Shown piece by piece: positions 51,801 to 63,943 of a stretch of DNA of 64,000 nucleotides; positions within the stretch are counted from its first letter, which is position 1; each line of letters opens with the position of its first letter. The notes under the pieces are model-generated. The model saw only the letters and a program-made list of their open reading frames with translations, ran no database searches and was not told the origin of the DNA. The DNA lies in contig OX467086.1 of NCBI GenBank assembly GCA_950106755.1, forward strand, positions 13,534,001 to 13,598,000. Reading direction: 5' to 3'. The translations under genes were made by a program, and so were the position numbers. This stretch comes from Climacium dendroides (Eukaryota; Streptophyta; Bryopsida; Hypnales; Climaciaceae).

Positions 51801-53511
51801 TATAGCAATGATGCCAATAGCATCCGGACCAGGCTGCACACATTAGCGTCTGCTTCATTAATTTCAACTACAAAAACTATAATGCTCATATTCCACGTTC
51901 AAACTAAGAGCGCAACTCAAACCAAAGAATGTATGATCAGCATCTAGACATACCTTCATACCAGGTAACTGAATCCAATCCACCGCCGTTCCTGTGGCCT
52001 TAGCCAGGAACTCCGTTAGCGTCTCCTCCGCAATAGCTAACAACCTGTAGATGATTTTCAAATTCAAATCATGCCACTATGCGTCAGTCTGTGACGCCGA
52101 AACCTCAACACTCAGATAGATCTACACACTGCATATTGGTTTGTTCAATAACATAGAGGATACTAAAACCGTTAGGGTCCTGATCCCGTCTCCTATTGAA
52201 TCACCCCTGTTACCAGTAGCGATTATCTGTTCTGATACACTTGGTTGGACTTCAATTAGCAAGTTGGGAGTAAGCATGACTGGGTGCTCACACAGAGTCA
52301 ACTTGCTAGCATCGAATAAATGCCTATGACCACTAATCATTGAAAGGAAATGGGGTTGCCAACTGCCACTTATAGTGGTCTCAACCTCCTACATTCAAAT
52401 TGCATGAACAGTTCATACACAGTGCTGAAATTTTGATCTAAACTGCTTGTGACTCTTGCACCCAAAGATCTCTCCACAGCGCCACACTGATCCCCAAAAA
52501 TCATTCCTACAGATGCTAAAATGCTTAAAGTGAAGCAAATGGTGCCATCCACCATAAACAGATCATAGATTCAGTAAAAAAGAAGTTTATAAAAAAAGTA
52601 TCACAATAGTGTATTTATGAACTTACCCTGCAGGACTAGTATCGCGGGGGGAATGCTGCGGAGTGCGACGATGGGGTAGACCACCAGTAACAGCAGAATC
52701 ACAGCTCGTATCTGTGGAGGCCACACCAGCCTGCCCGTGTAATTTGACACAGATACCACCTTGAGTGGAGCTTTCATCTCCACCATTGACTGCCCCTTCC
52801 TTCTTCAGAAGATTCTGCAAACAACATTCGCATTAACCAGCATTAACATTTGAAACGAAGTACTGTAACCTTCTCGTATTTTCACCCGTTTTCAACTGCT
52901 GTAAATAAGGTTTGATAGCACAAAACTCGCCTGAGATGACAGACGATGTCTTCCATCAGGGAAAGGCTGGTTGGGTAACTGCTGCCGAAGGGCATGATTC
53001 TCAAGAGTCAGCTGCGAGGTGTGCTTGGCTAAACGCTCGTTTTCCTCCATTAGAAGCTTGTTCAGAGCTGTCAGCTTTGCATTGACGCTGACAAGCCTTG
53101 TGGCTTCCTTGCGCTGCTTCTCCCGGCATCTGATAAACAACAAACAGGAAATTCTCAATCACAAAAACAATGCTTGAGCATTAGCATCACAGCATCCTCA
53201 CAAGTCGCCGTTCCAATCAAGCCCAGGACAGTACTCCCTCTTCAAAACACAAGATGTATCCAGTGGAACCAGTACAAAGCTATCTATAGACAAGCTCCAA
53301 AAACAGTCACTCTGATAAGTTCTACCGAACCATACCTCCGATTCTGAAACCAGACTTTGATCTGCTTGGGCTCGATGTTCTGCAAGATGGGGCTCTCTTT
53401 GATGAGCTGGTGACGCCGGATGGAGCTGGGCTTGGGGCACTCATGGTACACCCGCTCCAAAGCTTCCACTTGTTCATTAGTGTAACGAACGTACTTCCCT
53501 GACGCATCCAT
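45815..53511 (-). CDS. C3HDZ: Class III HD-ZIP transcription factor (875 aa, 17 coding exons)
   Basis: This nuclear transcription factor belongs to the PHB/REV/CNA/ATHB8/ATHB15 family, which sets polarity, meristem and vascular fate. Exons (minus): 53511-53336, 53129-52931, 52814-52627, 52044-51954, 51833-51624, 51147-51064, 50915-50760, 50560-50486, 49920-49814, 49691-49502, 48765-48559, 48434-48357, 48211-48074, 47865-47543, 47057-46952, 46811-46662 and 45964-45815. Every phase agrees and the sum is 876 codons. The homeodomain (KYVRYTNEQVEALERVY to KQIKVWFQNRR) spans residues 6-60, followed by a leucine zipper (about 61-115). The START lipid-binding domain runs from LLAIAEETL (about 189) to 390. 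The C-terminal MEKHLA domain runs from about 735 to WSFVT. A miR165/166 site spans the exon 4-5 junction. The start MDASGK is chosen by family alignment; an upstream ATG at 53541 lies before an acceptor at 53532. Intron 2 appears to use a GC donor. Sequence is divergent from seed-plant members; orthology within the family is unresolved. Confidence 0.96.
46185..46400 (+). mobile_element. Intronic dispersed repeat, copy 1
   Basis: This segment in the last intron shares AGCATGCATTTTTGGACACC, AATAAACTATGA and CAATTAGGTGGA-type words with 50,005-50,190 and, inverted, with 49,215-49,385. It has no coding content and is probably a MITE. Confidence 0.6.
49215..49385 (-). mobile_element. Intronic dispersed repeat, copy 2 (inverted)
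   Basis: Read on the minus strand it matches the other two copies (GGGGAGTCAA, TAGATTCTTTTAACGTAC, TTTTTGGACACC and AATTGACCCTAGATTC). It lies in intron 10 of the HD-ZIP III gene. Confidence 0.55.
50005..50190 (+). mobile_element. Intronic dispersed repeat, copy 3
   Basis: It lies in intron 8 of the HD-ZIP III gene and matches copy 1 in the same orientation (GGGAGTCAAAAAGAG, AGCATGCATGTTTGGACACC, CGCAATTAGGTGCA). Confidence 0.6.
51824..51964 (-). promoter_or_regulatory. miR165/166 target site, split by an intron
   Basis: In the spliced message the bases CTGGTATGAAG (51964-51954) and CCTGGTCCGG (51833-51824) form the site, encoding PGMKPGP in the START domain. Compared with the canonical HD-ZIP III site, one base differs (T for G in the fifth position), at a position already unpaired with miR166. 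The central cleavage region is intact. The site exists only after splicing of the 120-base intron. Confidence 0.9.
52815..52930 (-). other. Candidate GC-AG intron (intron 2 of the HD-ZIP III gene)
   Basis: Exon 2 ends CAG|GCGAGT and the next exon starts after TTTGCAG. No GT lies at a phase-compatible, family-compatible place except a poor TTT|GTGCTA nine bases later. The GC donor keeps the frame (RHRLSSQ then NLLKKEG). Confidence 0.65.
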
Positions 53512-56200
53512 CGCTTGCTCCTTCCACGATTCTAAGTACAACCAAAATCAAGATTACTACCTTAGTTCAAAATCTTCACCCTCACGAAAGGAAGCTCAAA
53601 AGCTTGTGTCCAGGGCCTCTTCTCAAGCCTCCTCCTCACCAGTTGCAAGAAGTGCAAGACAGACCTACGCGGAAGTTGAGCTTGACAACTTAACCACCTA
53701 GTGATCAAGTACCTATTCAAGTACCAAAGACAAAAGCTCGTTTCAGTTCGTTTCAGTTCAACCACTGACAACAATGACTGGCCATCCTACAGCCTTCAAA
53801 GGCAGACACGTATCTTGGAAGGGGAGAATAGGCGGAAGACAGGATCGAAAACTATCAGATCTGAGTATCAGACTCAAACCCCGTGTGATTTGAATTCCTA
53901 CCAAAACGGTGAGTACTCCCTAACGAATTCTCACCCTATCCCAGACAGGGCTACGAACTCTAGAGCCTGTCTCCATAGCTACAATCCATCAAACCTACCT
54001 GTCATGTGACGTTGCTCTGGAGTGTGCAGCAATGGGGTTGTAATCGAAGTAGCAAAACCATCTGCAGCTGATCCAATCCTAGTAACACCCACCCACCCCC
54101 TCACATCCCCTTCTGCAATTCACAAATTCTCCTTTGCAATTCCCAGATTCAACCCCTCCTCTCTATTCTTCAACCCTGGCGAACTCCAAAGATCACACAA
54201 CCCTTACCAACTCCCCCTCTTTCAAACTGGTCTCTGTCTCACCCCTCTCATGCCTTGACCCTCCCGTCTCTCTCTCTCTCTTCCAAGGTGGAGCCCCTTC
54301 CCGTTGAATCTTGCACCTCTCAAATCACCACCCCACCCCCACAAGGCTGTTGGACACCTCTTTCCAAACCCCAAAAGCCAAGAATCAATCTTCCGAAAGC
54401 CAACCCCACTCTCTCCAACTCTTTCAAAGCGCTACACCCCTGCTCTCACTCGACCCACGACCCACGCTCAAAGCTCTCTGTTGTTCTCTAAGAACTTCAA
54501 AAACTCCAATCTACGAACTAAGTTATGCTTGGTGGAGGAGCACGAGAGAGCTGATGAGAGCTGGTGTCGGCACTGGAGCAATGCTAAGGTACAACCCCCA
54601 CGACGCTCGCCTGACGCAACAACAGGGGCATCAGCAATGGACCCACCATTATAAAAAAAAAGAATAAAAAAGAATAAAACACCATGAGCACACAAACAAA
54701 AGTCTCGCGAACAAACCAAAACCCAAAACCAAAACCTTAAGAAAAGATCATCAAAACAACACAAACCCTCCCCACTCAAACACCATATCCTCTTGATCCA
54801 CTATTCCTATTATTCCGCTCCTTCTCCGACACTCACTTGGATTCTAATCATGACCCTCCGCTTTTGGGCTCTCTCCACTCCAAAACCACCATATCTAATA
54901 ACCCTCACTCATCACTCACCCCGACCAAAAACATATCACAGAATCATAATAATAACCACAGAAAAACATCAAAGAAAACACTTCACCACTCTACTCTATT
55001 TTCTCCTCTCTCTCTCTCTTCTCTCTGTTCTCTTTCTTACCATGCCCCACCAGACCTCTACCTTCCAACAGTACCACCCTTCGCCTTCCCCATCGCCATC
55101 CCCACAACAGCAATGGACAGCAGTCACAGCACGTCAGAGGAAAAAAGTGAGAAAAAGGAGAGTGAACTCGATCTTTGCCTGGTGCCAGTGGTTTGTAATG
55201 AACTTGATTTGCACCCTCCCCAAACCCACCAACTGAACTGAACTGAACGCCGCGCTCTCCCTCTCTCTCTCTCTCTCGACGACGACAACCTTCTTCAAGT
55301 GGTAGCTAGCTAGCTAAAGCTTAATCCATCCATTACGTTCGTCTTTTTTCTGTTTTTTTCTTTCCTAAAGTAGATAGCCATCTCCCCCATGAGTGCAAAC
55401 CACATTCCTTGATGAGCGAAGCGACGGAGCCTCCAATCCCACTACTACTACTAAGTCAACTCCAGGTGCCGAAATGAGCGCTTCTCTCCCACTCCATGAC
55501 GACAATGATGAGCCAGTTCAAGCCTAAGTTATTATGGGGCCGGCCTTTTGGGTGGGAGGGAGGGAGGGAGGGGAGGGGGTGCTCCACTGCTCCTCACTTC
55601 TGGCTACCGATTCTCAAGGTTTCCTCCGGAGCTGGAAGGTGGCAGATGAGCCTACACAACGAAGCTTGTAGGCCTATATACGGTACTGTAGAGTGGGGTT
55701 CTACGAGTACTGCTGGAGGGAGTACAGCACCGGTAACTGAACTGAACTGAACGGGTCCGCTTGTGTGTGGAGCGTCCGTCGCATTGCTAGGAGATTTCTA
55801 CTGTAGCTACAGTAGGAGGGAGGTTGAGGGATTCTCTCCGTCTCGTCTCGTCTGCGTGTTGAGTGTGGGGAGGGCACAGAACCCGAGGTGGCGGCGGCAG
55901 GCCCTCCCTGCAGGCCCCCCAGCCAGCTCTTTGTAAGTAAGATCAGCTTATAGAGCTACAGTGGTTGTAACTGAAGCGAAGCTGGGCTGGAGTTGCTGGG
56001 GCCTGGAGGGGGAGGATCCCGTCGTAATAAGTTACCCACTGCAAATGATGTAATGATGATGGCAAAGGGCTCTCACGCCTGCAAACCCAACCTTGGGCGA
56101 CAGGAAAGGGGACGGGAGGGGAACTGCCCCAGCCCTGTTTTTTCTTATTTGCACCTTGGGGACAAATTGCACCATTTCAATTTTAATTTCTACTTTTGAT
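53512..56200 (-). promoter_or_regulatory. Leader and promoter region of the HD-ZIP III gene
   Basis: Twenty bases before the ATG an acceptor (TGTACTTAG) indicates an intron in the 5' untranslated region. The region to about 55,300 is strongly pyrimidine-rich on the plus strand (purine-rich in the transcript sense). CT repeats occur at 54,265-54,280, 55,005-55,025 and 55,255-55,278. GAGA-type tracts are common in plant leaders and promoters. The transcription start cannot be placed. Several open frames here follow from the biased composition and are not supported as genes. Confidence 0.5.
55253..55278. repeat. CT microsatellite
   Basis: A CTCTCT... run followed by CGACGACGAC lies in the presumed leader or promoter of the HD-ZIP III gene. 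Confidence 0.85.
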
Positions 56201-58326
56201 TTTTTCCAGAAAAAAGTAATATTTTATTGTCAAAAAATCTCCTATTTCTATTAAAAATGTGGATGAAGTTGCCAAATTTGGATGAAAAAGTGTGAATATA
56301 TTTGGAAAGTGTTTTGGGGTCCAAAAGATAGATGGATATAGAAATACAATGCTTTACCCCATTTTAAGTGATTGCCATCTTGGCACTTTCTCAAAAATAA
56401 AATAAAAATAAAAAAATAAAGGGGGGGACTCGTCTTAAAGTGAAAACATTTTTATTTGCCACACATGATAAAATTTGCTAATTTTGAATTCATATTTGCA
56501 ATCAGAGGACCAAAATTAGCTAGGAGAGGTGTAAGGTAGGACCACCCATTCCCAACTAGAGACCCATACCCAACCTATTAGGATGTAGTTATTTTCAACC
56601 CAAGTTGGAACAAATTTCCAATTGAAACATGTAATGTGGGATTTTTTTTCTCCTTTTCAAGATTGGGACTCATAAGGGCAGAAAACACCAAAAATATTAT
56701 TTGCTATATATGATAAAAAATTGAAAATTATGAATTCAAATTTGCAACCAGAGGCTCCTAATTCACTGGAGGATGTGAAGAAACACAAAATTTAACCGGC
56801 ACAAAATAGGGGGCAATTTTTACACTTAGCCTTCCATGGGGCAACACATGCGTCAATATGGGGGACTGGGGTAACTGAACTGAACTAGAAATTTGATGAT
56901 AATAAATGGGGTGGGGGTGGGGGACAGTCTGGGGAGTTCAAAGGTTTTATTTATGAGGCTGTGGGGGAGTTACTGCGAGGAATGGGGGAGTAAATTTTTG
57001 GGTTGGGGGAACTTGAGAGCATCGTCCCCATGGGGTCAGTAACTTATATGGGTCCGGCACGGTGGTTACTGTGCCGGGAAGTGATGTCACCCCCACCATG
57101 GACTAACTAGGGGACGGTGAAATCTAGGCTGGCCCACTCAAAAAAATGCGTTGGTCCGCCATCTTTCCGTGTCATTTTTTGCGTTACTAAACTACGATTT
57201 TAGAATATCCTGAAGGAGCAATTGTCAACTTTTTGTCGACATGGCCCACCAACATGACATGCGCATAAACAATAGTAGTTGCAAATAGAAGATTTCAAGT
57301 CCGTGCAAAAAAAAATTCAATATATTAATGTAACTATATTGACTTGCTTATTCTATTGATTTTATATGTATTTATTTTAATCCCAAAATAAATTAAGGTG
57401 AACTAGTCTAATACTACCCCCATTTCAACTCCACCCTTATGTACCTTTCATAATGAAAATGTACACTATATGTGCATGATGGAAAAATTATAATTTGGGT
57501 GGTAATATGCTAGTTCACCTGGAGCATTTGATTCAGGTAGTTTTTAATATGAAACTATCTGAGAGCATATATAACACAATGTAACCAAAGTGGCTCTACA
57601 ATGAAGTTGTGGCGGGCTCAATGTATTCTCCCTTATCTCTCCTGGATCCCACATGATTTAAATCTAAAAAATAGCATCGTCATTTGTTTTCATGGGCCAT
57701 ATTCTAGACATCTAGTTCCATTACAAGTCTTTTGTATATGAAATGGATCTTTCAAGTGGTCTTCTTTCAACTTTTTTCTTTAACAATGTTTATTTTATGC
57801 TTAAAAGTTATAACTCAAGTTGAAAAGTATAACCAAAACTATAGTTGGTCAAATTCCTACTTTAAAATTGAAACCATACTTCAAGCTCTATATGACTAGT
57901 TTAATCAATTTACATAGTACTATTAACTAATATACTTCCCAACTAAGAAATCCTTCAAAGACACCAATATTTAAACAAAGTTATGATAGTCTCATGGTAG
58001 AACCCTTGATAATAGTTTTAATATTGCATCAATAAGCCTATTACCTTCATAACCTTTCTTTTCCCCCTCCCATTTTTGGCACTTGGAAAGGCTTTGACTC
58101 AACAACCCGTTAGCTTTGTAGAAAAACTTCTATTAACTATAACCTTATGGCAACAACTCCGTGATTCACAACTTTGTGCACTCCTATTTTGTAGCTACAA
58201 CTACAGTTGGAAATTGAAGAAATCTAACTAGTTTGAAGTTGTCAATGGTCGTCCCCTTATATGCTACAAACACTACAATTGTCAAAATAACCCCAACACG
58301 CCTCATTATTTACCAATGCAAGCCCA
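56201..58326. other. No gene; dispersed repeats
   Basis: The words AATTCATATTTGCAATCAGAGG (split in pieces, near 56,485), AATTCAAATTTGCAACCAGAGG (near 56,730) and AATTCATATTTGCAATTAGAGG (near 59,980) mark three copies of a dispersed repeat. A CTGAACTGAACT cluster lies at 56,875. No coding frame is supported. Confidence 0.5.
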
Positions 58327-58327
58327 A

Positions 58328-58607
58328 ATCATCACAAAGTTTAAACCCTATGGTTTGTCAACAGTTATCATGTGGTTATTGTTATTTTTTGGATTTGCAT
58401 GTTAATTACAATTTATCGCATCATTACAATCCATTGTTTCGCATTGTTATCGCATCGTTACAATGCATGACTTGCAAGTGCATCATAATGATGCGAAGTA
58501 ATGCATCGTAATGATGCGATAAATTGTAATTAACGTGCAAACCCATGAAACAACTATAACCATATGATAATTGTTGACAAACCATAGGGTTTAAACTTTG
58601 TGATGAT
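58328..58607. repeat. 280-bp foldback (long inverted repeat)
   Basis: The left arm (CATCACAAAGTTTAAACCCT through TTAATTACAATTTATCGC) is complementary to the right arm (GCGATAAATTGTAATTAA through AGGGTTTAAACTTTGTGATG), over about 110-130 bases with roughly 10 per cent changes. The tip has further small GATGCATT-type palindromes. Transcribed, it would form a long hairpin. Confidence 0.9.
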
Positions 58608-60436
58608 GTTGAATGTGTTTGTTGACAAACAAGGGTGCTCTATTGTCCCCATTTAAGATAGTATACAACTATGCATCACCTAAAACCTAAAATGAATTTA
58701 TTTAACAACCATTGACTGTATATCGAGAAGCTCCTATTGTTTAACAACATGAAGACAAATTCCAACAAAAGTCAGTTGAAATCTAGAAACCACATTTCAA
58801 TATAATACCACAAATTAGATTAGAAGTCAAAGTTGAATTGGTACATTTTATTTGTAAAAAATCATACACTAATTTCAATGTTTATGTGCATTTTGAACAA
58901 TATGCAATAAGAATCTTGGGATCTTTTGGGGCACACTTTTGAAAACATGTTTGGTTTTGGGTGATCGTACTTTTCTGCTTGGTGATAACTTAACTTAAGG
59001 TATGTTTCCACTTGGCCTTATGGTAACAATGTTAAGGCATTAAAGGAATTGCAAATTGTAGCACATTCCCACCTGAATGCTTAGCTATCCACCAAACCTA
59101 CATAGTAGTCGAGGTGACATAGACTCAACAATGCTACTACGGCTATTAATCACTTCAGCTTTGTTGGCCCATGGTATAAAAATGGATAATTTCCATGAAC
59201 ACCAATCCATCATTTAAGGCTTAAGAAACAATCACAACAATTCTGAACCTGAACTCCGATAAAAAAATATATTTTCTTTTTATACGGACATTTTATCTCT
59301 TAACACATGGAGTTTACAAACGCTAGGTGGGGATGGGCCTTCACCCCTATTCAATGTTATTATTCTCCTTTTTTTTCTTCTCTTTTTTTTACATTTACAC
59401 AAATAAAGGGAAGATATCGTTGTTCTCCTTGACGGTGTGAATGGGGTTGCTACTTTGGGTTGTCCGGCGGTGGCTTCTTCTGCTCAGAGCACTGAGTCAC
59501 TGACCTCCTGCAGGGGCTGTAGGGAGGTCGGTACTGCCTAGTAGGTAGATGGCATCATGATGGCATCATGACCTAAAGGGGGGCTCTGGCGGGGTGCAGG
59601 CAGGCTGACTCTCGCAGCTAGTAGTTAGTAGGTTGTTGGGATGGTACCTTGCTTGGGTTACTGTACTATATTTCTTGAATTTTACCAGCTATTTTTCTGT
59701 AATTTCCATATGGAACCGTTTTTTCAACTATTGAGTCTGGTTATTTTCTCTATTTCTTACTCTAACTAGAAAATATGTAAATTTTTCCTATGTTCTCAAA
59801 CTGCAACTAACTTAGTTTTCCCCCGATTCCACCCAACAAACTTAAAACAAGTTGCCGTCCTTTTTTTAACATTGTACTGCACTTATGGAAGAGGGGCCAT
59901 GGTGAATTGATCCCCTCATTGTTCCATAGCTTATCCTTGGGGAAAACACTAAATTTTTTTTTTGTAGTGAATGATAAAATTTGGAAATTTAGAATTCATA
60001 TTTGCAATTAGAGGCCACAAATTAGATAGCGGTGGCAAAAAAAAATGTCACACGAGATAGGGGCAATTTCTTACAATTATCCTTGCTTGGGACAATGAGG
60101 GGTTCAATCCTCCATGGCCTATGGGAGAGGAGGGCTTGTAAGTTTGGAGAACTTATGCTAAGGTAGAAGCATTTAGAATTGACATGCACTTTAAACCCTA
60201 AAGCCAACCAAAGTCCCTATAGGAAACAATTGAAATGGATTTTGGACAAATCCATGTAGGTTCAATTTTGGTCATAATTTTTTGAATTTTTTTCTTAAGA
60301 TAGAAAAATACATTAGCTTTCTTGGAATATTATATTTATTTCATTTGGTGCTTAAGAGGAAAAGTTATGCCATCCTAAGTACAACTTTTACTTCACCAGG
60401 CAATACAAAAATCCACAAAGTTTGATTTTTTTTTTA
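58608..60436. other. No supported gene
   Basis: This is AT-rich sequence with short frames only. It contains the third copy of the dispersed repeat (59,955-60,110) and a locally GC-richer patch at 59,440-59,640 without a gene-like frame. Confidence 0.4.
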
Positions 60437-61124
60437 TAGATCATATTTTTGTCTACATGGAAATCTTTGATTCATTCATTTGGATTAGTGACATGAAAGT
60501 TATGGAACATCTTGTTTTGGGAGCAATCATAATATCTTATAAATAAATTAACAGATTATATTTGTATTTTAACTCAATTAATTAATTTTTTTAAAAGGTC
60601 TATATGGTGTATTTTGTGCCCTAAAACAATAACACCATAAATTGATTGGGGTTATGCATATTAGGAATGTATTCAATTTCATCTTAGAGATATTAATAAT
60701 TTAGTCTATCTTTCTATCTTGTACCTACTTTTGTTTAATAGATTTTTTAAGAATGAACATTAAGGGTTTTTTATTTTAATTTTTTTCTAGTACTCTCAAC
60801 TTAATTCTTCATGGTAAATGTTTTCTTAATTCAAACTTTGTAGTGCAAAAAATATAAGTTAAGAAGGTTCAAAGTCAAATACTCTAGTCATGCAAGGTGC
60901 AAAAAAACTTGTTTGCTTCACTTTAAATGCAAATATCTTGCAATCTATGCAACCAAAGTTTCTAAATTTTTTTTGGCACATTCTTACACTAGTCTAGTGT
61001 AAGGTCCCATGTGTAGATATGCAAATAAAATAAAAATCAGTTTTCACGTTTTTATGCACTTTGCAATAGAAATGACAGTTTTTGAGTGTTTTTTGACAAA
61101 AAAAAGGTTGTAGTCCTTCAAGAG
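60437..61124. mobile_element. Right part of a TTAA-type MITE
   Basis: It aligns with 22,060-22,704 over its whole length and ends in GTAGTCCTTCAAGAG, followed by TAAA in place of TTAA. Its left end is not recognised. Confidence 0.55.
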
Positions 61125-63160
61125 TAAAGCAATTTTGGATACTTTGAGGCGGGATCAACACATTAGTTCATTTTCAATATGTTTAAATTTTTGGACTTGC
61201 TACATTATTTGTTGGCTTAATGTAACTTAGTCACCTAGACAAATTGAATCTATGATTATTTTTTTCAAACTCCAAAGTTCCTCTCTTTGTATGCTCCTAA
61301 TTTGAAACTATATATAATTGAATTTTTCTATTTATTTTTTCATAGATTCTATTTATTACATATATTGTATAAGTTATAAAAATTTCAAATTTTTTTGTGA
61401 AAACTTGAAAATAAAGTTAACCTTGAAAGGATGTTTGAGGTTCAAAAGTGGCTAGCATATGACTTTCAAAATTAGTGTAGAAATAAGAAATGCAATTGTT
61501 GATTCCAAATTGGATCATTTTTGGAAATGTACTTTAGTGATGTATAGGTCTCGTCCTTTCAAGGTTAATCTTTAATCAATGTAACCCTCTCACCAAGGTA
61601 GTTAGCCCAAACATCAAGAAAATTTGGCCCTTGTAGAGGATAGTTTGACTTTTGGCAAACTACCCTCTACAAAGGAAAAAAGGTATTTTATTTTTATTAT
61701 ATTTTTAGTCCCCAATCTTGTGTGGCGCACTATATGATCACGAGGGCAAAAAAAATTATTAATTTTCATTTTTTGATTTTTTTTTTATAATTGTACATTC
61801 TCATGCTAAACAACCTTGCATATTTCCATATTTCCTCTAATGATTATTGGATTCATGGATGACTATATTTCTAAAGCACCTTGAAAGTCATTCAAAGGAT
61901 ACATCTAGTTCTTGGAGTCCTTATTGGAAACTATAGAAACAAAGAATGCACCTATTCACCTTAGAATTTGATTATTTTGGATTGACTACCTCAGTGTTAA
62001 GGCCTTTCCTTTCCACTATTAAAAAGACTTTTTGTGATAAGATTTATTTATTGAAAAACTCCCTCTCACAAGGTACCTATTCTCAAAAAATTCCCAGGTA
62101 GAAGAACATTTCACAATGCATCCGAATTTTGAATGGAAATTTGAACCCCTCCCCATAGAAAGTCTTCACATTGGACGAAGACTATTCATGGAAACAATCC
62201 CCCAATTCTATGAAAAAAGAGGAGGAAGATTTGCATGTTCTTCCTTGTACTAGCCCTCTCATACTAGTGGAAGACTCACAATATTACAATAAAGTAATCC
62301 ACTTTGCATTGACAAAAGCTACATGTGACGACATTTGAATAGGAGGCTTTACCCAAAAAGCAAGCCAATATTTTAAGCCCCATAAAGTCTATTGTAGATA
62401 AGTTCCTTGTTGCATCTTTTTTCTTTTTCTTTTTAATTCTTCTTTCTTCTCTCTTTTATAACTATTTTTCTTTCCACTCTCTTTTATTGCTATTTTTTTC
62501 TTTTCTCTCTCTTTTCAAAAACAGACTCCTCTTGTCGCTGTATTGGCACGCACAAAAAAATGGACCATTTGTCAGTAGTTTTGTTTTCTACAATATGCAA
62601 ATACTGTACGAGATTTGAAAAGCATGTACCTATTTTTTGCTTTTGTACCATATATCGGAAGGAAAAAAAAGATTAAAAAAAGGAAGATAAAAAAGGCACA
62701 CAAGCAAAGGAGCACACTACAGTACCCGGTAAGGGGCTACCAATAGAAAACCCAATATTTGTATGGAAACGAGCCCTTTTAAATTTGCGATATGGGTACT
62801 CGACTTCCAAATGGCACATGGGCACATGGACATAGGGGCCCCCAAAGGCTTGTCCGTTTTGTCTCGGCCCGCGTGGCTGGAGGCGAAGGAAATGATCAGA
62901 TTTGGAATTTCGATCGCGGGTGGGATCGTGGGCCTTTCGCCCCCATCCGGCCAACCAGGAATATTTGCGGAAGTTCTTATCTGACTTGCACTTTCGACAA
63001 CTACCAACAAGGCTAGAGTTGGACGACTTTAATTCCGACTTTTAAAATACGAGAGCATATTGGATGGAAAACAGTTGGTTTGTGGGGAGGAATCCACTTT
63101 GGGGATCCAAAATGCGATCAAAAGTTTCACAATATACCCGGAGGGACATTTTATTCCCGC
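61125..63160. other. No supported gene
   Basis: Overlapping open frames on both strands at 62,673-63,016 reflect a locally GC-richer stretch. I see no domain, start context or splice structure that would support a gene. Confidence 0.35.
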
Positions 63161-63290
63161 GACGACTCTTCTCTTTTCTCCTTTTTTAAAAAACAAATGA
63201 ACAATTTCCATCGAGGTGACGACTCTTTTCTTTTTCTCTTCTTTTTAAAAAACAAATGGACAATTTCCATTGAAGCGACGGATCTTTGTA
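63161..63290. repeat. Tandem repeat, period 57-59 bp
   Basis: The unit GACGACTCTTCTCTTTTCTC, followed by a T-rich part and AACAATTTCCAT, occurs at 63161 and 63218. A third start lies at 63277 (GACGGATCTT). A related TGGACAATTTCCATTGA recurs at 63,543. Confidence 0.8.
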
Positions 63291-63943
63291 ACGTCCTCTT
63301 TTGACGCTCCTCGAGGAGGTGGTGACATGGGAAATGGGCCGAGATGAGATAAATGTGGATAACTTACAGAGGTTCAAATTGGGTACGTAACACCATTTTG
63401 TTTGTGTCACTTTTGAGAGCTGGCCCCCATGTGGAACTTTAAATATTGTAGTCTTTTAATTAATTCTGAGGCTGCAAACATCGCAGGACTAGCGCACCTT
63501 ATGTTTGTTACTTTTAGATTTTTTTTCTCTTCTTGGAACACATGGACAATTTCCATTGATAGGGGAAAAAGTAAAAAGAACCAAAGGAGCAAGTCCTCAG
63601 CAAAAATATTTAGGATATTTCAAAATCTAAAAAACCACCAACTAATACATGCAACACAAAGGAAGCTTGAGATAAGATATCAAACTAGAGAGTAAGTTAG
63701 AAGCCATGCACCCAAACAAACCAACAAAATGTCATAGAACATGGTCACCATAGCAAAGTCAACATCTTGGAGGCCTTGGAAGTAGTTGCCACCTTAGTTG
63801 AAAGCACCTGTCTTAAGATGAGCCGGTTTCTAGCTTGTCATAAGGTAGGTTCTCTTGTTAAAAAAGTTCATTCCTTTTAGATTTAACAATGACCTCCTAT
63901 TGAAACTCATGATAGAAGTTGCACCTCAAGTTGCAATTATTAC

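Noticed and set aside
54022..55241. Several overlapping open frames on both strands
   Set aside because: They follow from a long pyrimidine-rich tract upstream of the HD-ZIP III gene; translations are Pro/Ser/His-rich low complexity without domains.
58440..58520. GTAATGAT-like words resembling HD-ZIP III binding sites
   Set aside because: They are explained by the palindromic tip of the foldback repeat and do not match the full GTAAT(G/C)ATTAC site.
62673..63016. Four overlapping open frames on both strands
   Set aside because: Locally higher GC content lowers stop frequency; no domain, splice structure or start context supports a gene.
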